Assembly: GCA_029465975.1 (NCBI GenBank)
Contig: CM055757.1
Location: 5,979,451 to 6,043,450 of the forward strand
Source of the DNA: Dallia pectoralis
Lineage: Eukaryota > Chordata > Actinopteri > Esociformes > Umbridae
Direction: 5' to 3'
DNA length: 64,000 bases
Of the stretch, positions 23,203 through 36,270 are shown piece after piece. Position 1 is the stretch's first letter, and the number at the start of each line of letters is the position of its first letter. A program made the position numbers and the translations under genes. Below the pieces are notes generated by a model. That model did not search any database. It worked only from the letters and a program-made list of their open reading frames with translations, and had not been told where the DNA came from.

Positions 23203-23467
23203 CTGTGAGGGGGGGAACAACAGCAAGAGAAAGGTTCATGCATGAATCCTAACTCGCCGCTCATTTTCGCCTTTTATTCGCGTAGATTTTACATTCTGTT
23301 ATACTCTTTTGTAGTGGCGTGCTGTCGCTACAGTCTAGATTAGGGCCGTTGGGGGTGAAGCAATTTGACCATGAATCACCTGAGGAATGGTCATGGTAAT
23401 GTCATAAAACCTATGAGTTAATCACCAGCGTTCCCTTCAGTTAGCTGCGGCAGCCAACACTGTGCAA

Positions 23468-24385
23468 CATGAAACGCTACAGGATGTGGTGAAATGCTAC
23501 AGGATGTGGTGAAATGCTACAGAATGTGGTGAAATGCTACAGGATGTGATGAAATGCTGCAGGATGTGATACAATGCTACAGGATGTGGTGAAATGCTAC
23601 AGGATGTGGTGAAATGCTACAGGATGTGGTGAAATGCTACAGGATGTGATGAAATGCTGCAGGATGTGATACAATGCTACAGGATGTGGTGAAATGCTAC
23701 AGGATGTGGTGAAATGCTACAGGATGTGGTGAAATGCTACAGGATGTGATGAAATGCTGCAGGATGTGATACAATGCTACAGGATGTGGTGAAATGCTAC
23801 AGGATGTGGTGAAATGCTACAGGATGTGGTGAAATGCTGCAGGATGTGATACAATGCTACATGATGTGGTGAAATGCTACAGGATGTGGTGAAATGCTAC
23901 AGGATGTGGTGAAATGCTACAGGATGTGGTGAAATGCTACAGGATGTGGTGAAATGCTACAGGATGTGGTGAAATGCTACAGGATGTGGTGAAATGCTAC
24001 AGGATGTGGTGAAATGCTACAGGATGTGGTGAAATGCTACAGGATGTGGTGAAATGCTACAGGATGTGGTGAAATGCTACAGGATTGTGATGAAATGCTG
24101 CATGATGTGATGAAATGCAACAGGATGTGATGAAATGCTACAGGATGTGATGAAATGCTACAGAATGTGGTGAAATGCTACAGGATGTGGTGAAATGCTA
24201 CAGGATGTGGTGAAATGCTACAGGATGTGGTGAAATGCTACAGGATGTGGTGAAATGCTACAGGATGTGATGAAATGCTACAGGATGTGTTGAAATGCAA
24301 CAGGATTTGATGAAATGCTACAGGATGTGATGAAATGCTACAGGATGTGGTGAAATGCAACAGGATGTGATGAAATGCTAGAAGG
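23468..24385. repeat. 20-bp minisatellite, about 46 copies
   Basis: The unit is GAAATGCTACAGGATGTGGT. Variants (GTGAT, GCTGC, ACAATGC) recur in the same order every 100 bp in the first third (blocks starting near 23541, 23641 and 23741), so five-unit blocks have been copied. It begins about 270 bases upstream (minus strand) of the 23202 acceptor. Confidence 0.97.
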
Positions 24386-25744
24386 GTTGACGAAAGTCAA
24401 GGTGACTCCCTGTGGTGGCGTAGCAGACCCAGACCCAGAGCTCCAAGCCAATACCACGAGAGAATGTGAGTCATGAACTCAACAGAAACCCATTTGGCAA
24501 TCTCATTAAACCTCAAACAGATATGCATCTTCCGATTTAAGGATAAGGCAATTGAAATGGTCTGATGGATGTCCCACTATTCCTCAATGGCAATCTGGAG
24601 AAAATCTGAGATAATGAATCTGTCTAATTCAGAGATGTATTCTTCTGTAATAACCCCTGCAATGTACTGCGGAGATGGATACAGATCCAGGGAACTAGGT
24701 GGAACGCATGTTAAGCTTTCTAGGGTTAATTATGATTCGCTTACTAATAGATTTAGCTGCTAAACGAGTATTATAGGACCCCATTTTGTAAAAAACGAAA
24801 CAAGCAAAGCATAAACGAAGATCTAACAGCAACTTTTCCTGGTATTACAATTCATACATATATAATATATATTTATATATATACTGTGTACGCTTATTAC
24901 ACACACATCTCTCTATATACTGTGAATTAAGTGAATGAAGATCGTCAATTTGGCCAGAGAAGGGGTTCTATTTATATTCAAATTATTTAAATCCAGCGTA
25001 GTTTGAAGAGGCGGTTCTTGGACCGGGTCTTCTGGACGTCATTCCATTCCGCTCAGGTATTTCACAACAGGTGCATAGTAAGCTTATCCAACGGGCCAGA
25101 GGTACAGGTGAAAGCAGAAAAAACAATGGGGGTTTTAAGATCCCCCATGCTACATGGCCAGTCGCCTGTGGTGAACAATGTAGAACACGTTGAAATCCCA
25201 TCAGCCATTGCAGCCAGTACATACAAGATATTGATCTACAACCATTGATCCAAAGAATGTATACGTTTATGTAAAAATGCACTCTTAACCCAGGACATTC
25301 CAGAGATTCCATTTCAACCCAGCCCTATTGTCTGTTTTTGCAGTTGTCTCCAGCTTCTGGGTAGACTGGTCGACGGTTGTAATAGATGCCGCCAGTTCAG
25401 CGGCTGACGTTGTAAGAGTGGCTGAACGCGGCGCGCTTTATAAGAGGCTTTGGTTCTCCCTATTTTGTCTCAGAGGACGGTTTGTGTGTATGGCTGCGTG
25501 GTGCACAAATGACATGCACTAACAATATCTGACTCTCTATCTCCAAGCATCATCACGCAATTGATTTGTTCAAAACTAACGATTAAATTATGTTTTTTTT
25601 CTAATGTTTTCTTTTCTTCACAAAACGTATCGATTATGTGACATATTTAGTTGGAAAATGTATGCTGTCGAGGGAAGAGAAATTTGTGATAAAACATGTT
25701 AAAGTTTGCAAGAGACTGGGTGCTTAGGGGAAGGTTTTTTTACT
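24386..25744. other. Intronic sequence, no gene seen
   Basis: Includes an AT-rich TATATA stretch at about 24855-24890. No exon or element recognised. Confidence 0.5.
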
Positions 25745-26225
25745 GTTCAGTAGTAGAATGACCACACGCATACAGCCAAGACAGCTGAGTTGCATAAAAA
25801 AGTGAAGTGCCCCAGTAAAAGCCCAGACCTTAAGTTAATTGACAGTATGTGGAAAGAGATGATTAATGCTGTAGACCAAAGGTCCCCATTCAACTTGACG
25901 GAGCTTAAACAACGCAAATCATTTGCAAATATGTCTATGTCCAGATGTGCAAAGCTGGGAAAGAGTTAAACAAATAGACTTGTGACTGGTATTTCTGGCA
26001 AAGATGCTCTCTATAAAATATTGACGAAAGGGGCTAAATATTCATTGTCTGTGCATTCATTTTATCAGTTTTAGATTTAAAAGGCATTTTGCAGATTGTT
26101 TCCCACTTTGACATAATGTACTTTTTTATTTATCAGTGTCAAGAACTGATTAAATCTATTTTGAGTTCATGCTGCAACACAATATCACTAAAAGAGGGTG
26201 AACACTGTTGAGAGCTACTGTAGAG
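25745..26225 (+). mobile_element. Degenerate Tc1/mariner-like transposon, 3' part
   Basis: The sequence CCCAGACCTTAAGTTAATTG and the following GTGGAAAGAGATG correspond to the PDLNPIE..WKEL block of Tc1 transposases. The AGATGTGCAAAGCTGG segment, a terminal non-coding part and an end near GAGAGCTACTGTAG follow. Several stops and shifts are present, so it is dead. The N-terminal part of the element is missing or too decayed to recognise. Confidence 0.75.
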
Positions 26226-26330
26226 ATAACGCCCCTGGAATAATAGACCAATTATTTTCATTGCATTTTTTATTTCAATGTTGTTCGTTCAATTTCCGAT
26301 TGTTAAGAGGCTCCCGGTCCTGAGATGTAC

Positions 26331-26481
26331 CTGGCTGACACAGCTAGCCTGGCTGAGAGTGCTGACTGCCCTCATGTAGCTCTGGTTCCTGGAGCGGAAC
26401 TGTGCCGCTGGCAGGGACTGCTCAAGGGCCATGCTCTGGTGAGGGTGCATCTCTCTGGAGGCCTGCAACTGGTAGCTCTGA
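26331..26481 (-). CDS. dlgap2: DLGAP2 coding exon (second GK-binding repeat)
   Basis: A 151-base exon from CCATTCAG/TCAGAGC to AGCCAG/GTACATC. It takes two bases from the exon before (AG/T, Ser) and ends in phase 0. It reads QSYQLQASREMHPHQ, then FRSRNQSYMRAVSTLSQASC and VSQ. RSRNQSYMRA is a R-x-x-S-Y-x-x-A guanylate-kinase-binding repeat. The stretch before it is much less like mammals than the repeat itself. A GA-rich tract follows the acceptor side at about 26490-26570. Confidence 0.95.
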
Positions 26482-27691
26482 CTGAATGGAGAGATAGAGA
26501 GAGGGAGAGATGGAAGGAGAGAGGGAGCAATGGAGACGTGCACAGAGAGAGAGAGAGAGAGGGAGATAGTACAGTTGTCTGGCCGCCATAGACATTAGTG
26601 TTGCCGTTTTAATTTAACATGGTTTGACTAATAAACAGTTCATTTGGCACATGGCCACAGCTGTTACTAAGAGGGAAAAAACGGTTAAGTATTATGAACA
26701 CCGGGCAGGCACCGTGTGTGTGAGGAACTTCAGAATAAAACTGATTATGACATCGCGTTCTCGAAGACACGGGGGGCTCTCCCTCTGTCCACTAAATCAC
26801 TGGTATGTTCCACAGTGTCCTCGAAATTGCAATTCGATTTGCTATTGTGCTGAAGCATCCAATCAATGCTCTGAGATGAGGGAAATGCAAATTAGGAGCT
26901 AGTTAGCGAGCAGAGCAAGCATTTCTGAGAGAACACGAGTGTCAGCTTAGGTCAATTGAACGTTTTCCCCAGAAAGGCAACACAGCATTTACTCATAGAC
27001 TCAAAGGAAAAGGATGGACTAGAAATCGTCAAATATTTTCCACAGAAAGGGAATATGGAAATGGCAAGAAGAAAGATATTGAGAAAAAAAGAAATGGAAA
27101 GTGCTACAACAAAGTAAACAATATAACGCAAAAGAACAGAGTAAACTAATCTTCACCAGATATAACATTGTACTAACGACATATATGGTATTTAGTTTTC
27201 AAGCTTCAGCACACAAGCAAACTTGTGATTTAAACACTGGCATTTGGAGAAAAAAGTCCAAGATGGACCCCATTTATACAGCATTCACAACGTTCAGAAA
27301 CAGTGAAGCAAAATATCGATCGACAGGGTCAGATGGCATCTAACAATGAAACTTGAAGAATCAGGTGCAGAGGCTCCGATAAAATAAAGTACACATTTTA
27401 TATATTATTTACAGACAAACCAACACAGACATAAGATCAATCAGTCAGACTGCAGGCGTTTGTCTTTAACAATGTTGTACAGCAAGCAAAGAAATATTGC
27501 ATTAGAAATAGGACTGGCTGACCATTAATTTGTGTGTTTTTGTTATTAGTTGTACATACTGAGTTCTGTCAGCAGGACTCAACGCCAGCTGAACTACCAG
27601 CCTGACCACTGCGAGGTGGCAGGACCAGAGGAGAAGGTGTGGGGGAGGTGTGAGGGAGGTGGGGTTAACACACAGTTGTGCCGATATTCAC
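26482..27691. other. Intron between the 69-base candidate exon and the next DLGAP2 exon
   Basis: Has a GA-rich tract at about 26490-26570, otherwise single-copy. No further feature seen. Confidence 0.5.
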
Positions 27692-27760
27692 CTTAAGTCA
27701 CTGGCGAAATTGTTGATGTAGTTACGCACGTCACTGTTCATGTTGTCCACCCGGTAAGAG
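27692..27760 (-). CDS. dlgap2: Candidate 69-base cassette exon of DLGAP2
   Basis: Bounded by TTCTACCCACAG and a donor ACTTAAG/GTGAAT. It enters after two bases and leaves with two, so it can be used or skipped without changing frame between the exons at 33420 and 26481. Joined, it adds 23 residues including SYRVDNMNSDVRNYINNF and ASDL. No stop falls in the phase required. I do not know this segment from mammalian DLGAP2, so it may be a fish-specific or neuronal cassette exon, or a chance match of splice sites. The pyrimidine tract before it is good. Confidence 0.5.
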
Positions 27761-29205
27761 CTGTGGGTAGAAAAGAAACAGTGTTGGTAAGTTTACTGCT
27801 TGGATGATGTCGATTAATCTGGACGAAACTGAAAACGCATGAAAATGTTAATGGGTTTCACATTGGATTCGGAATTCACGTTTAGGATGAGTACCGCAAT
27901 TTATGTTGTTAATGTGAAAGACGCTAGAGTTTCATTTTAGATCGGTTAAAGGGATTTGATTTGATTTCGTTGTCGAAGCATGAACTAGAAAAATGATTTG
28001 GTCAAGGTTGCATTTCAGAGACACATTTACGTGTGTCTAGAGCAAAAACAAATGCTTTAAAACCTCCCCAAAAATAAAACCGCACAACCATGTCCTGGCA
28101 TTGAGGATAAAGACATGCAGAAACGCATATATATTTCTATTATTCCCGTCGTAAACGTAAACGTGAGGTGTTAGCCAATTATCGGGAATTAGCTTTGAAA
28201 AACATTAGATGAACATAAAAATGTACAATATACATATGTGATTAGTCTAGCCTGATCTTATTAGTTTAATAAATAGTCATATGAGGCTACTGGTGATTTA
28301 TCCATGAAATCAAAATGCAGGGGATCTTGTCTTGGGCAAAAAAAGTTATTGTAAAGTGGCAAACATTCATTTGTGGGTAGATGAGAAAACTGAGTAGTTA
28401 TTTTTAACTAAACATTCCATCAGTGAAGATTGCAATGAAAGAACAGCACATTTACTTATGCAAATGTATCGGGGTAAAAATAAGATAAAGGGGTGGTGGT
28501 CTTGTGAAATAGCGTCACCATAATAGACGTTGTAGCTATAGTTATGTGCATAAAGTCACTAAATGTCTCTCACTGAGCTAATGCACTTCTCATTGTTGGC
28601 TGACGTGAAACTACACAAAACAACGGAAATCTCTCTCCCTCTCGGTCGGCCATTCAGGCTGGCTGTGGCTGACGTATTCGTTCAGTAGTCAAACAAAGAC
28701 CACACAAAGACAAAGTCATCGTGCTGAAATACACCAACATGGGGAAAGACAGGGAGAAGTCCTCTGAGATACCAAAATAAAGGGTTAAAGCTGCAGCTAG
28801 GGAGACAGATTGTGGTATAAAAGGAGTGAGATGAACTTTAAGGACTGAGAAAGTAAGAGAGAGGGAAGAAGATTAGACCATTGGGGAGAACCAATATGGC
28901 GCGCGCACGCCTGGGACTTCTCCATAACAGGAAGTGAGATGATGTAAGGTCTACAAGATACCAGAGAACCAGAACTAATAGCGAAGCCCGTCGGAACATA
29001 ATCACGTTGGCCGGCTGTTTGCTGTCAGTGGGACCAGAAATAATGAGCAGAGAAGGTTAGCCTTATCCCCGGCCGGGGGGGAAAAGGTCAAGAGACAAGA
29101 AGGAAGTCAGGAAGTCAGAAACATCTTCAAAAAACAATGTTTAATGACGATAATGAGCCAACCTGGTCCTGAACAAACAGGAGACCACCCTCCATGGACA
29201 ACCTG
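27761..29205. other. Intronic sequence, no gene seen
   Basis: AT-rich single-copy sequence followed by purine-rich sequence at about 28840-28890. No exon recognised. Confidence 0.5.
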
Positions 29206-30060
29206 TACACTGATGAGACATAACACCTCGACTACTAATAGGTGAGGCGAATAATGTCGATCATCTCCGAACACAGGCACATGGTCTGGGTAGATTAGAC
29301 GGTACGTGTACAATTCGTTCTTGCAGTCAATGTGTTGGAGACACGTTGGCTGGTGTCAAGACCTGAGCAACTTTGACAAGGGCCAAAAATGTTATGGCCA
29401 GATAACTGGGCGAGAGCATCTCTGAAACAAGCAAGGTTTGTGGGGTGCTCCCAGTCAGCAGTGGTGAGTACCTACGGACAGTAGTCAGAGTGATTGGTGC
29501 CCAAGGCTTGTCGATGCGCAAGACAGTATAGGCTGTCATGTCTGTTTAAAACCGACAGAAGGTATACTGTAGCATACGCCACAGACACGTTTAATTATGG
29601 CTTCCGGAGGTTTAGCATTCAGTATGGCAATGGTCGTCCCAGACGGCAGTGGCTTCTTTCAGCAGGATAATGCGCCCTGCCACACTGCACACATTGTTCG
29701 GGAATGATTTGATGAACACAAGTTCAAGGTGTTGCCCTGGTCTACAAGTTCCCCAGATCTTAATTCACGGTGGCTCCATCTGGCAACTTACAGGACTTGA
29801 AGGATCTGCTGCTAATGTCTTGTTGCCAAATACGACGGGACACCTTCTGGGATCCACTGCTAATGTCTTGTTGCCAGCCACCACAGGACACCTTCTGGGA
29901 TCCACTGCTAATGTCTTGTTGCCAGCCACCACAGGACACCTTCTGGGATCCACTGCTAATGTCTTGTTGCCAGACACCACGGGAGACCTTGAGGGGTTCA
30001 TGCCTCGGCGGGTTGGCGCTGTTTTGGCAGACCAACAGCAATAATGTAATTATAACATAA
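29206..30060 (+). mobile_element. Degenerate Tc1-like transposon with deleted middle and amplified tail
   Basis: The left end TACACTGATGAGACATAACA resembles the terminal repeat of a common fish Tc1 family. Transposase remains follow on the plus strand: GGCCAGATAACTGGGCGAGA, then GGGGTGCTCCCAGTCAGCAG (DNA-binding part), then, after a large deletion near 29540-29640, CAGCAGGATAATGCGCCCTG (the QDNAPCH block) and TCCCCAGATCTTAAT. The last part of the gene has been tandemly amplified (see the 48-bp repeat). The right end is eroded. Stops and frameshifts show it is inactive. Confidence 0.88.
29803..29995. repeat. 48-bp tandem repeat inside the dead Tc1 transposase, about 4 copies
   Basis: The unit contains CACTGCTAATGTCTTGTTGC and CAGGACACCTTCTGGGATC. 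It matches a single-copy segment of the Tc1 transposase 3' coding region, so the array was born within the element. The copies differ slightly (CCAAATACGACGG, CCAGCCACCACAGG, CCAGACACCACGGG). Forty-eight is a multiple of three, giving open frames on both strands. Confidence 0.92.
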
Positions 30061-33000
30061 TGTATTTTCCAAAAAACATTGTTGTTGCCACGGAACAAGA
30101 CCGTAGATACCATTTGATATGACAAAAGTCCGAAAAAACGGGGGGGGGGTGAAAAAGAGAGCAATGAAATGTTTCGACAACAAGTCCCGTACGCAGTACA
30201 TATTGAAGATATTGCAGGACCAGCTCACAAACAAGCACTCAAGGCGACATATGTTTCTCAAACTGAGACTAATCAATGGAATGGGTTTTCCTCTCCGACC
30301 TTGAGATGCGAGCGACGTTCGTCCGTATTGGTACACTGTCAAAATCCGAACGACAAATTGTCCAATTGCATCACGCCGGGAATTAACAAAACGCTTCGGC
30401 AATGCTAATTCTGATTAATTACGACCGGGCTCGCCCTAATTTAAAAGGAAAGTTATTTGAAATCCTTCCTCAAATAGCTAGGATTGATTGGTTTGGCTTT
30501 CGTAGACCTCGCCCACGCCTTCGTTCCTAACGACGGCGCAGCCGTTTGAGGAAGGATACCCGATCCTCCGGTGATGAGGAGTGCTTCTCTGCTTCCCAAC
30601 CAAACAATACACCATCGCTGTGTACGATAACCGATTGGCTCGTTAACTTATCCTGCCACGCGAGGACATTTATTATTGCCACCTGTCAGTCCTATCATCA
30701 TCATCATTAACGCATTCATTAACCGAGTTTGGCAAGTCCCCTCGTGTCACGTCGAGAAGTCCAATACGAATTCCATCCATCTAATTTCACAGCCTTTGGC
30801 TTGGGGCCTCGAGATACCTTTAGGCGGGGGGGGGGGACTGAACTGTGGTGTGAAAATTATTATTAATTCAAATGATTATTAACAGCATGGCGTTTCGGTC
30901 GTATTGTCCCGGGGACTGACTCACTGACAGTCATATATGTGATATGGGTGAGATGGGAGAGAATGCCACCCTGTCAGCCAGGTGGAGGAGGTGAAAAGTG
31001 AAGGCTGATCTCACTTTAACACCATTAGCTCCGGGAACCTTCGCTGTCAAATTTACATCTGCCACGGGACCCCACGGGAGAGGAAATTGCTTTAAGTGGG
31101 GACAGAAATCCAACTTTGCTTACACGATTACACACAAACTCGGCACACGCCTCAAATCCAATTCACTTCTGTCCAAACAAGCGGTGAGCCCTGATATTAC
31201 GAGAGCTTTCGCGTCAGGCGCCACTTAGGTCATTTGTACCACTTATGAACGGGGCCCCGTACCGCAGCGATGCAGGGGCCCGAGCCCCAGTCTAAAGAGT
31301 TCTGAGTTTCTAATTAGTCACATCCGTTATGTGTGAAACCCACGGCCACACAGGCTCAAACTGCAGTAGGTGCGCCAGACAGGCAGTACCGGACGAGACC
31401 CCAGGTGTCACGGCAAAACTAACGGTCGGACGGGGAGGACGGCGTTCGCCGCATTCAGTCGTGAATGAAAGCCTCCGCAGCAGCATGGGGGCGAAAAAAC
31501 ACGAAGCTCACCACAGCCGCAATGACATCTGGAGGGAGCCAAACGCTATCTGCAGCGTATATAGGAACACAAGCTCGTAAACTGTAACTGTACTTGTGTG
31601 GACAAGGGCGGACCCAGAGGAGGGCCGTGGGTCGGGCAGCATAAACCGATCCATACAGGTCAATAGCTCTGTTTCACCACGAACAGCACGCTTCTAGACT
31701 AACTGCTGGGAGAGGCATTATCCACAGAAAAACTCAAGAGTGCAATAAGTGCCATGGATATTTGCTGCTCCATTTTTCTAAATCACTCCCCTTTCCAGGC
31801 ATTTTAATGGAGGACAGAGCTTAGCTCCAGAACCGTAGTCTTATTTCTAAATCCACAGGTTTGGACGTTTTGGATCATAGGCTGATGGAAGGAATTTGCA
31901 CAGCCACCATCAACACAGCACGATTTAATTCACTAGTGTAATGTTTAGTACATGTGCATTCACACATCAATGCCCTACAAAACCATACATAATGTAATTT
32001 TAAAACACAATAGATTAATTTTACACGTATTATCAGACTAATATAATGTGTGAGGACTGATGCTTGTGAGGAACTCTCGGCGCCATCTTCAAACTCTCCT
32101 GAGTCAGGTAGGATTTGTTGTGATGACACAGGTCAAAATATTTAATTGGCCACGGTATCGGCACCGAGAGAAGACAGCAAGGCGGTAAAATGGGGGTACC
32201 AAAAATAGGGTGTGGGGCAGGGAATATAATGAAAAGCCCATAATCCACTATAACAGAGAGCAAACAACAGACAGAAATGAGTCTCTGCTAAAGAGGAAGT
32301 ATGAAGGTTCTTGAAATACAACAACAAGTGTTTCTATGGGACCTTGTCACACATGCAGTGGCAATAAGCAAGGACTGCTTTTACTAGAAGACAAAACTTA
32401 GACCAAAAGTTCATGGAAGATGGATTTTACACTAAGACGAAGCATTTTAACTTGCACAGAATGTCAACAAATGACTACATTTTGATTATTTATTATTAAT
32501 ACACCGTTCTGTCCCAATTTTGCCAGAATATAAATGGTCCATTTAGTATTACAGGAGTGTGGGACTGACGTAACAGGAAAACGGGAGAAAAAGTTTAGCA
32601 GCCATTGACATGGCACAAGTACTTAAGGAGTGGACACAGAGGACGACATCATAGTGTGATAATGACAAGAGCCACAGAGGAATTTTATAAGCCATTAAAA
32701 CAGCCATATAGGATCTATTTTTCCTTATCTCGCATTAATGAATGCATAGGACATGTTTTGCTTTGTGTTCATGCTGTGCAAGAATTTTCCTCCCACCCCC
32801 CCTATCCATGTACCAGTACTGTAATCGAATTTCATGTTAATTTGCTCCATTTGTTCTAACGCCATGTCATTATTATCCTAACCTCCAATTACTAGGCAGT
32901 ATTGTTTTTTTCACTGTGATTTGTCTGCAGCATGTTCAATCTAATCTTTCTAAAGCAAATGTCCTCTGTCAATACAGTGTACCATGCTAAAACAACTATC

Positions 33001-33419
33001 CTCTCTTAACGCTTCCATTCTGAATGAAAGGTGTGCACAGAAAAAGCCTGGTGATTACGAGCAATAAAAAAGGTTTAACATCGAATCATTAGGACTTAAA
33101 AAAACATCATATGAGTGCACACTTTTTTTGCACACTTTTTTTTGCAGGACTAAACTTCATTAGGTACAGCGATCTAGTATCGTTGGTATCTAATATTTAA
33201 GCGTAGTTAGGCAGGTTTTGGACTGAACGCATTTGGATTGAAACTTCTCTTAATGGCCATTATTATTCAAACCTTCAGGTGGACACCACATGGTAAATAA
33301 ACAACACAAAAAAAGAAGGCTTTCCACTCTTTCGGTGTTTTTACGTCTGTCCTGCAATCATAGTTTTCCAATCCAAATGAAATCTAATCTTCGTCACGGT
33401 GTCTCATCACACGGCTTAC
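30061..33419. other. Intronic sequence, no gene seen
   Basis: Long stretch of single-copy sequence without arrays. Short open frames (30119-30408, 30998-31228, 31329-31580, 32033-32327) occur on both strands and match no family I know. A run of G at about 30826-30837 and another at 30141-30150 are the only simple features. Confidence 0.45.
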
Positions 33420-33628
33420 CTCTGGGAGTCCAGGAGCGGTCGTAGCATGGCAGACTTGACCAGGGCGTCAGGACGGCTCTTCACGGGCGAGGTCTTAGGG
33501 CTGGAGTCAGACTCGCCGCTCTCCTCATCGCCCATGGCTTTAACATAACTGCTGCTCCTCATCCTCCGACACGGGATCTCGTCATCCTTTCCTCCCCCGG
33601 GGTAACCGCTCCACTCATCATGAGGTAC
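33420..33628 (-). CDS. dlgap2: DLGAP2 coding exon (first GK-binding repeat)
   Basis: A 209-base exon from CCCCAAG/GTACCTCATG to TCCCAGAG/GTAAGCC. It starts in phase 0 and ends with two bases. It reads VPHDEWSGYPGGGKDDEIPC, then RRMRSSSYVKAMGDEESGES and DSSPKTSP, then a less conserved tail ending LLDSQ. GYPGGGKDDEIP and GDEESGESDSSPKTSP are the features that point to DLGAP2 rather than DLGAP1. RMRSSSYVKA is a R-x-x-S-Y-x-x-A repeat. The next coding exon is at 26481, or 27760 if the 69-base cassette is used. Confidence 0.97.
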
Positions 33629-35199
33629 CTTGGGGAGGAGGAGGAGACGCGGGTGTGAACAGAAGGACTCGTCTGTTTTTCTACGCTACAAAGTGACACT
33701 GGGTGTTTTTCTCCGACCGGTCGTCGGTAATCCTCTCAAATGATAGCCGAACGTCGTGTCAACGTACGGATAATAGTTAGCTACGCTCGCGACGCTGACC
33801 GAGTCCTCTCACGAGAGCTGGTAAACGTTAGCTGATCGGGGCGTCATCCCCCATTAGTGAAATGCTTTAAGGGAAATTACGAAGAATATCCACGAATTGT
33901 CTAAGTCGATAAAACTTTAGGAGTTATATTTGGACAACTTTCTCCGCTCTCCTCCAGTTTAGCATTTAGCATGTAGATCTGTGCCAGCAGGAGCAATACA
34001 GGTAAACGGTTAAACAGGTAAACACAATATCACCACACTGCACGTGCCTAGTTTGGATTCTCAATCTGATAACGGGTTGCAGTCAAGGAAAAAAGCGTTT
34101 GATTGAGAACATTAGAGGGTAACAACAACAAAATATCAACGACTTATCGAAGTTCATAAATAGCTTGATGTAATTGCTCGCCTGTCTCCCGGTGCGTGCA
34201 ACTCTCAGACTGGGTCGAGGTATCGCGAGTGCGGCGCCGAATACCAATAGATACATGAATATGTATGACACCGATTATGACTCTAATCAAGGCGTGTGCA
34301 GTTTGTGATGTGGTGTTCACCTACAGTCACAGACAGTATCACACATCCCACGGCTCCTTAGTGTGGACGGGTGATGTGATGTCCTCAATAATATGGTGGT
34401 TTAATATATGTGGTTTCCTGACATTACAGGCTGCAACATACTGAGACTCCCACGCTCACCGAATCATTATTGATCAAATAATATGGTGTTAACCACGCTG
34501 CCCTTGGACCAGATTAACCCCGGCACCCATTCAAATCCGCTTTCCACATTGCGCTTTCTAGAATGAATTGGAGCAAAACAGAGCTTTTGCCTCATGGCCG
34601 TGAAGAGTGCCTGGAACGAGAATGTTGCGTGTCATCTTAGCTCCTCCCACTACAGCCATGAACTTTGTAATCATATCCCTGCCATAAATTATGCATTTCT
34701 AACTCTACACATTTATTTGAAGCGCACGAGCGCGACATCAAGAAAGAGTTGTCCACCTTCAAAACTGAGTTCAAATCCGTTTCGTCTGTGCACAAGGCTA
34801 ATGCTGAGAAGCTTGCACCTGATCTGCTAACAGTAAGACTTGACTACTGTAACGGTCTGCTGAATATAATCCTCGTCACGAAGTCAAGATGATAGGAACC
34901 TCATATGAAAACATGGACCCGGTTTTATGGAACCTCTGTGGTCATCCGGCTCAAAACAAGAGAGCATTTAATTACAATATAAAACAGAAAATCATTGATC
35001 GCACAATAACATAGCAGAATGAGCTGCTGTGCAACCAATTGTCTTTCGAGTTCACATCTTAGTCGAATGAATTCCCCAAGCATGCAATCAAGGTTTTTCA
35101 CATGATTTCACCTGTCTAAAACAGACGTCCTCCGGACGAGAAGGGCACTAGTCAGAGTGGCTAACAAGGTCAACAACTCTGGGAACTGTTAAGGAATAA
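33629..35199. other. Intronic sequence, no gene seen
   Basis: Single-copy sequence in the 19-kb intron between the first two confident coding exons. No exon or repeat array recognised. Confidence 0.5.
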
Positions 35200-35465
35200 A
35201 TTGCTGTGGTATTGATGTGCAAAGCTGGTAAAAACCTATACAAACATACTCTTGGCCGTAATTCCTGCCACGTGTGCCAGATATTCAAGGTCAGTCAGAT
35301 TCAAGGTGGTAAATACTTGTTTAATCAATTATTTTCTGTTTTGTGTTAGTGCTTCAATCGGGACACTCGTTCAATTCGAATTAAATTCATTTTAACACAA
35401 TAAAATGCGGAAATGTCTAGGGGGTGAATGCCTTTAAGACTATATTCGTACACTGCCTTTATTGT
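35200..35465 (+). mobile_element. Degenerate Tc1-like transposon, 3' end only
   Basis: GATGTGCAAAGCTGGTAAAA followed by GGCCGTAATTCCTGCCACG matches the end of a Tc1 transposase gene. The non-coding tail then reads ATTTTAACACAATAAAATGC and TCTAGGGGGTGAATGCC, close to the terminal region of fish Tc1 copies. Nothing upstream of it is recognisable. Confidence 0.7.
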
Positions 35466-36270
35466 CTTACTTTGAAAAGTTCATGTATTATGACATACTG
35501 CAATTAGATTTATTTAAATTTGTCTAAAAATGTTTTTGTGTAATTATTGAGCAATAACGGGGGGGTGGGGGGGGTGGGGTTGGGGTTACCTTCATATTTT
35601 CGAATTTCAATATCAGAGATGTAGAGAATGCTGAAATTTATTTTGGCTGATTAGTGACAAAAGTTTCATTTTTTTTTATTCCTATTCAAAAAATACCTAA
35701 CCAAAGAATAAATTGAATAAACAAAATAAATATGAACTTAAATTAAGGTAATGTTATTCCAGAAGATAATACCATCTTAGGGAACACAAGAGACTGTATT
35801 AAAGGCTTACTCCATAAAACTAGATCAGTTGTACATGAATTTACCTAGAGGCTTTTATTAGAAGGAGGGCTTTTATTAGATTAAAAACAAAATAGACTGA
35901 AAAGCGATAAAATACACAGGTTATTTTTCTGCTATTGAAGAAAATTACTTTACACAGTAATAGATGATGTATGAAAAGAATTTCCATATAAGATATTTTA
36001 TTCTTATCATTTTAATACATTTTTAAAGTTAGATTTTTTTGCTGTTCTTAGTACTTGGATATTTTGGGTTATTGGGTGCAAGTAAAACAAGATTTGTTTG
36101 ATTTCAGACAGTAAGGCAACAAAAAGTTAACATTTTGAAACGATGATGAGATGATATTCTAGATATTCTATATCTAGTGAGCGGGTTAAATTGCTGCTTG
36201 TTTGAGGAGGGGAGAAACTGGATAACTGATGATAATGGCAATGACTGGGTTGGTTGACTGGATATCACAT
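35466..36270. other. AT-rich intronic sequence, no gene seen
   Basis: Contains a G-run at about 35560-35585. Nothing else supported. Confidence 0.5.
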
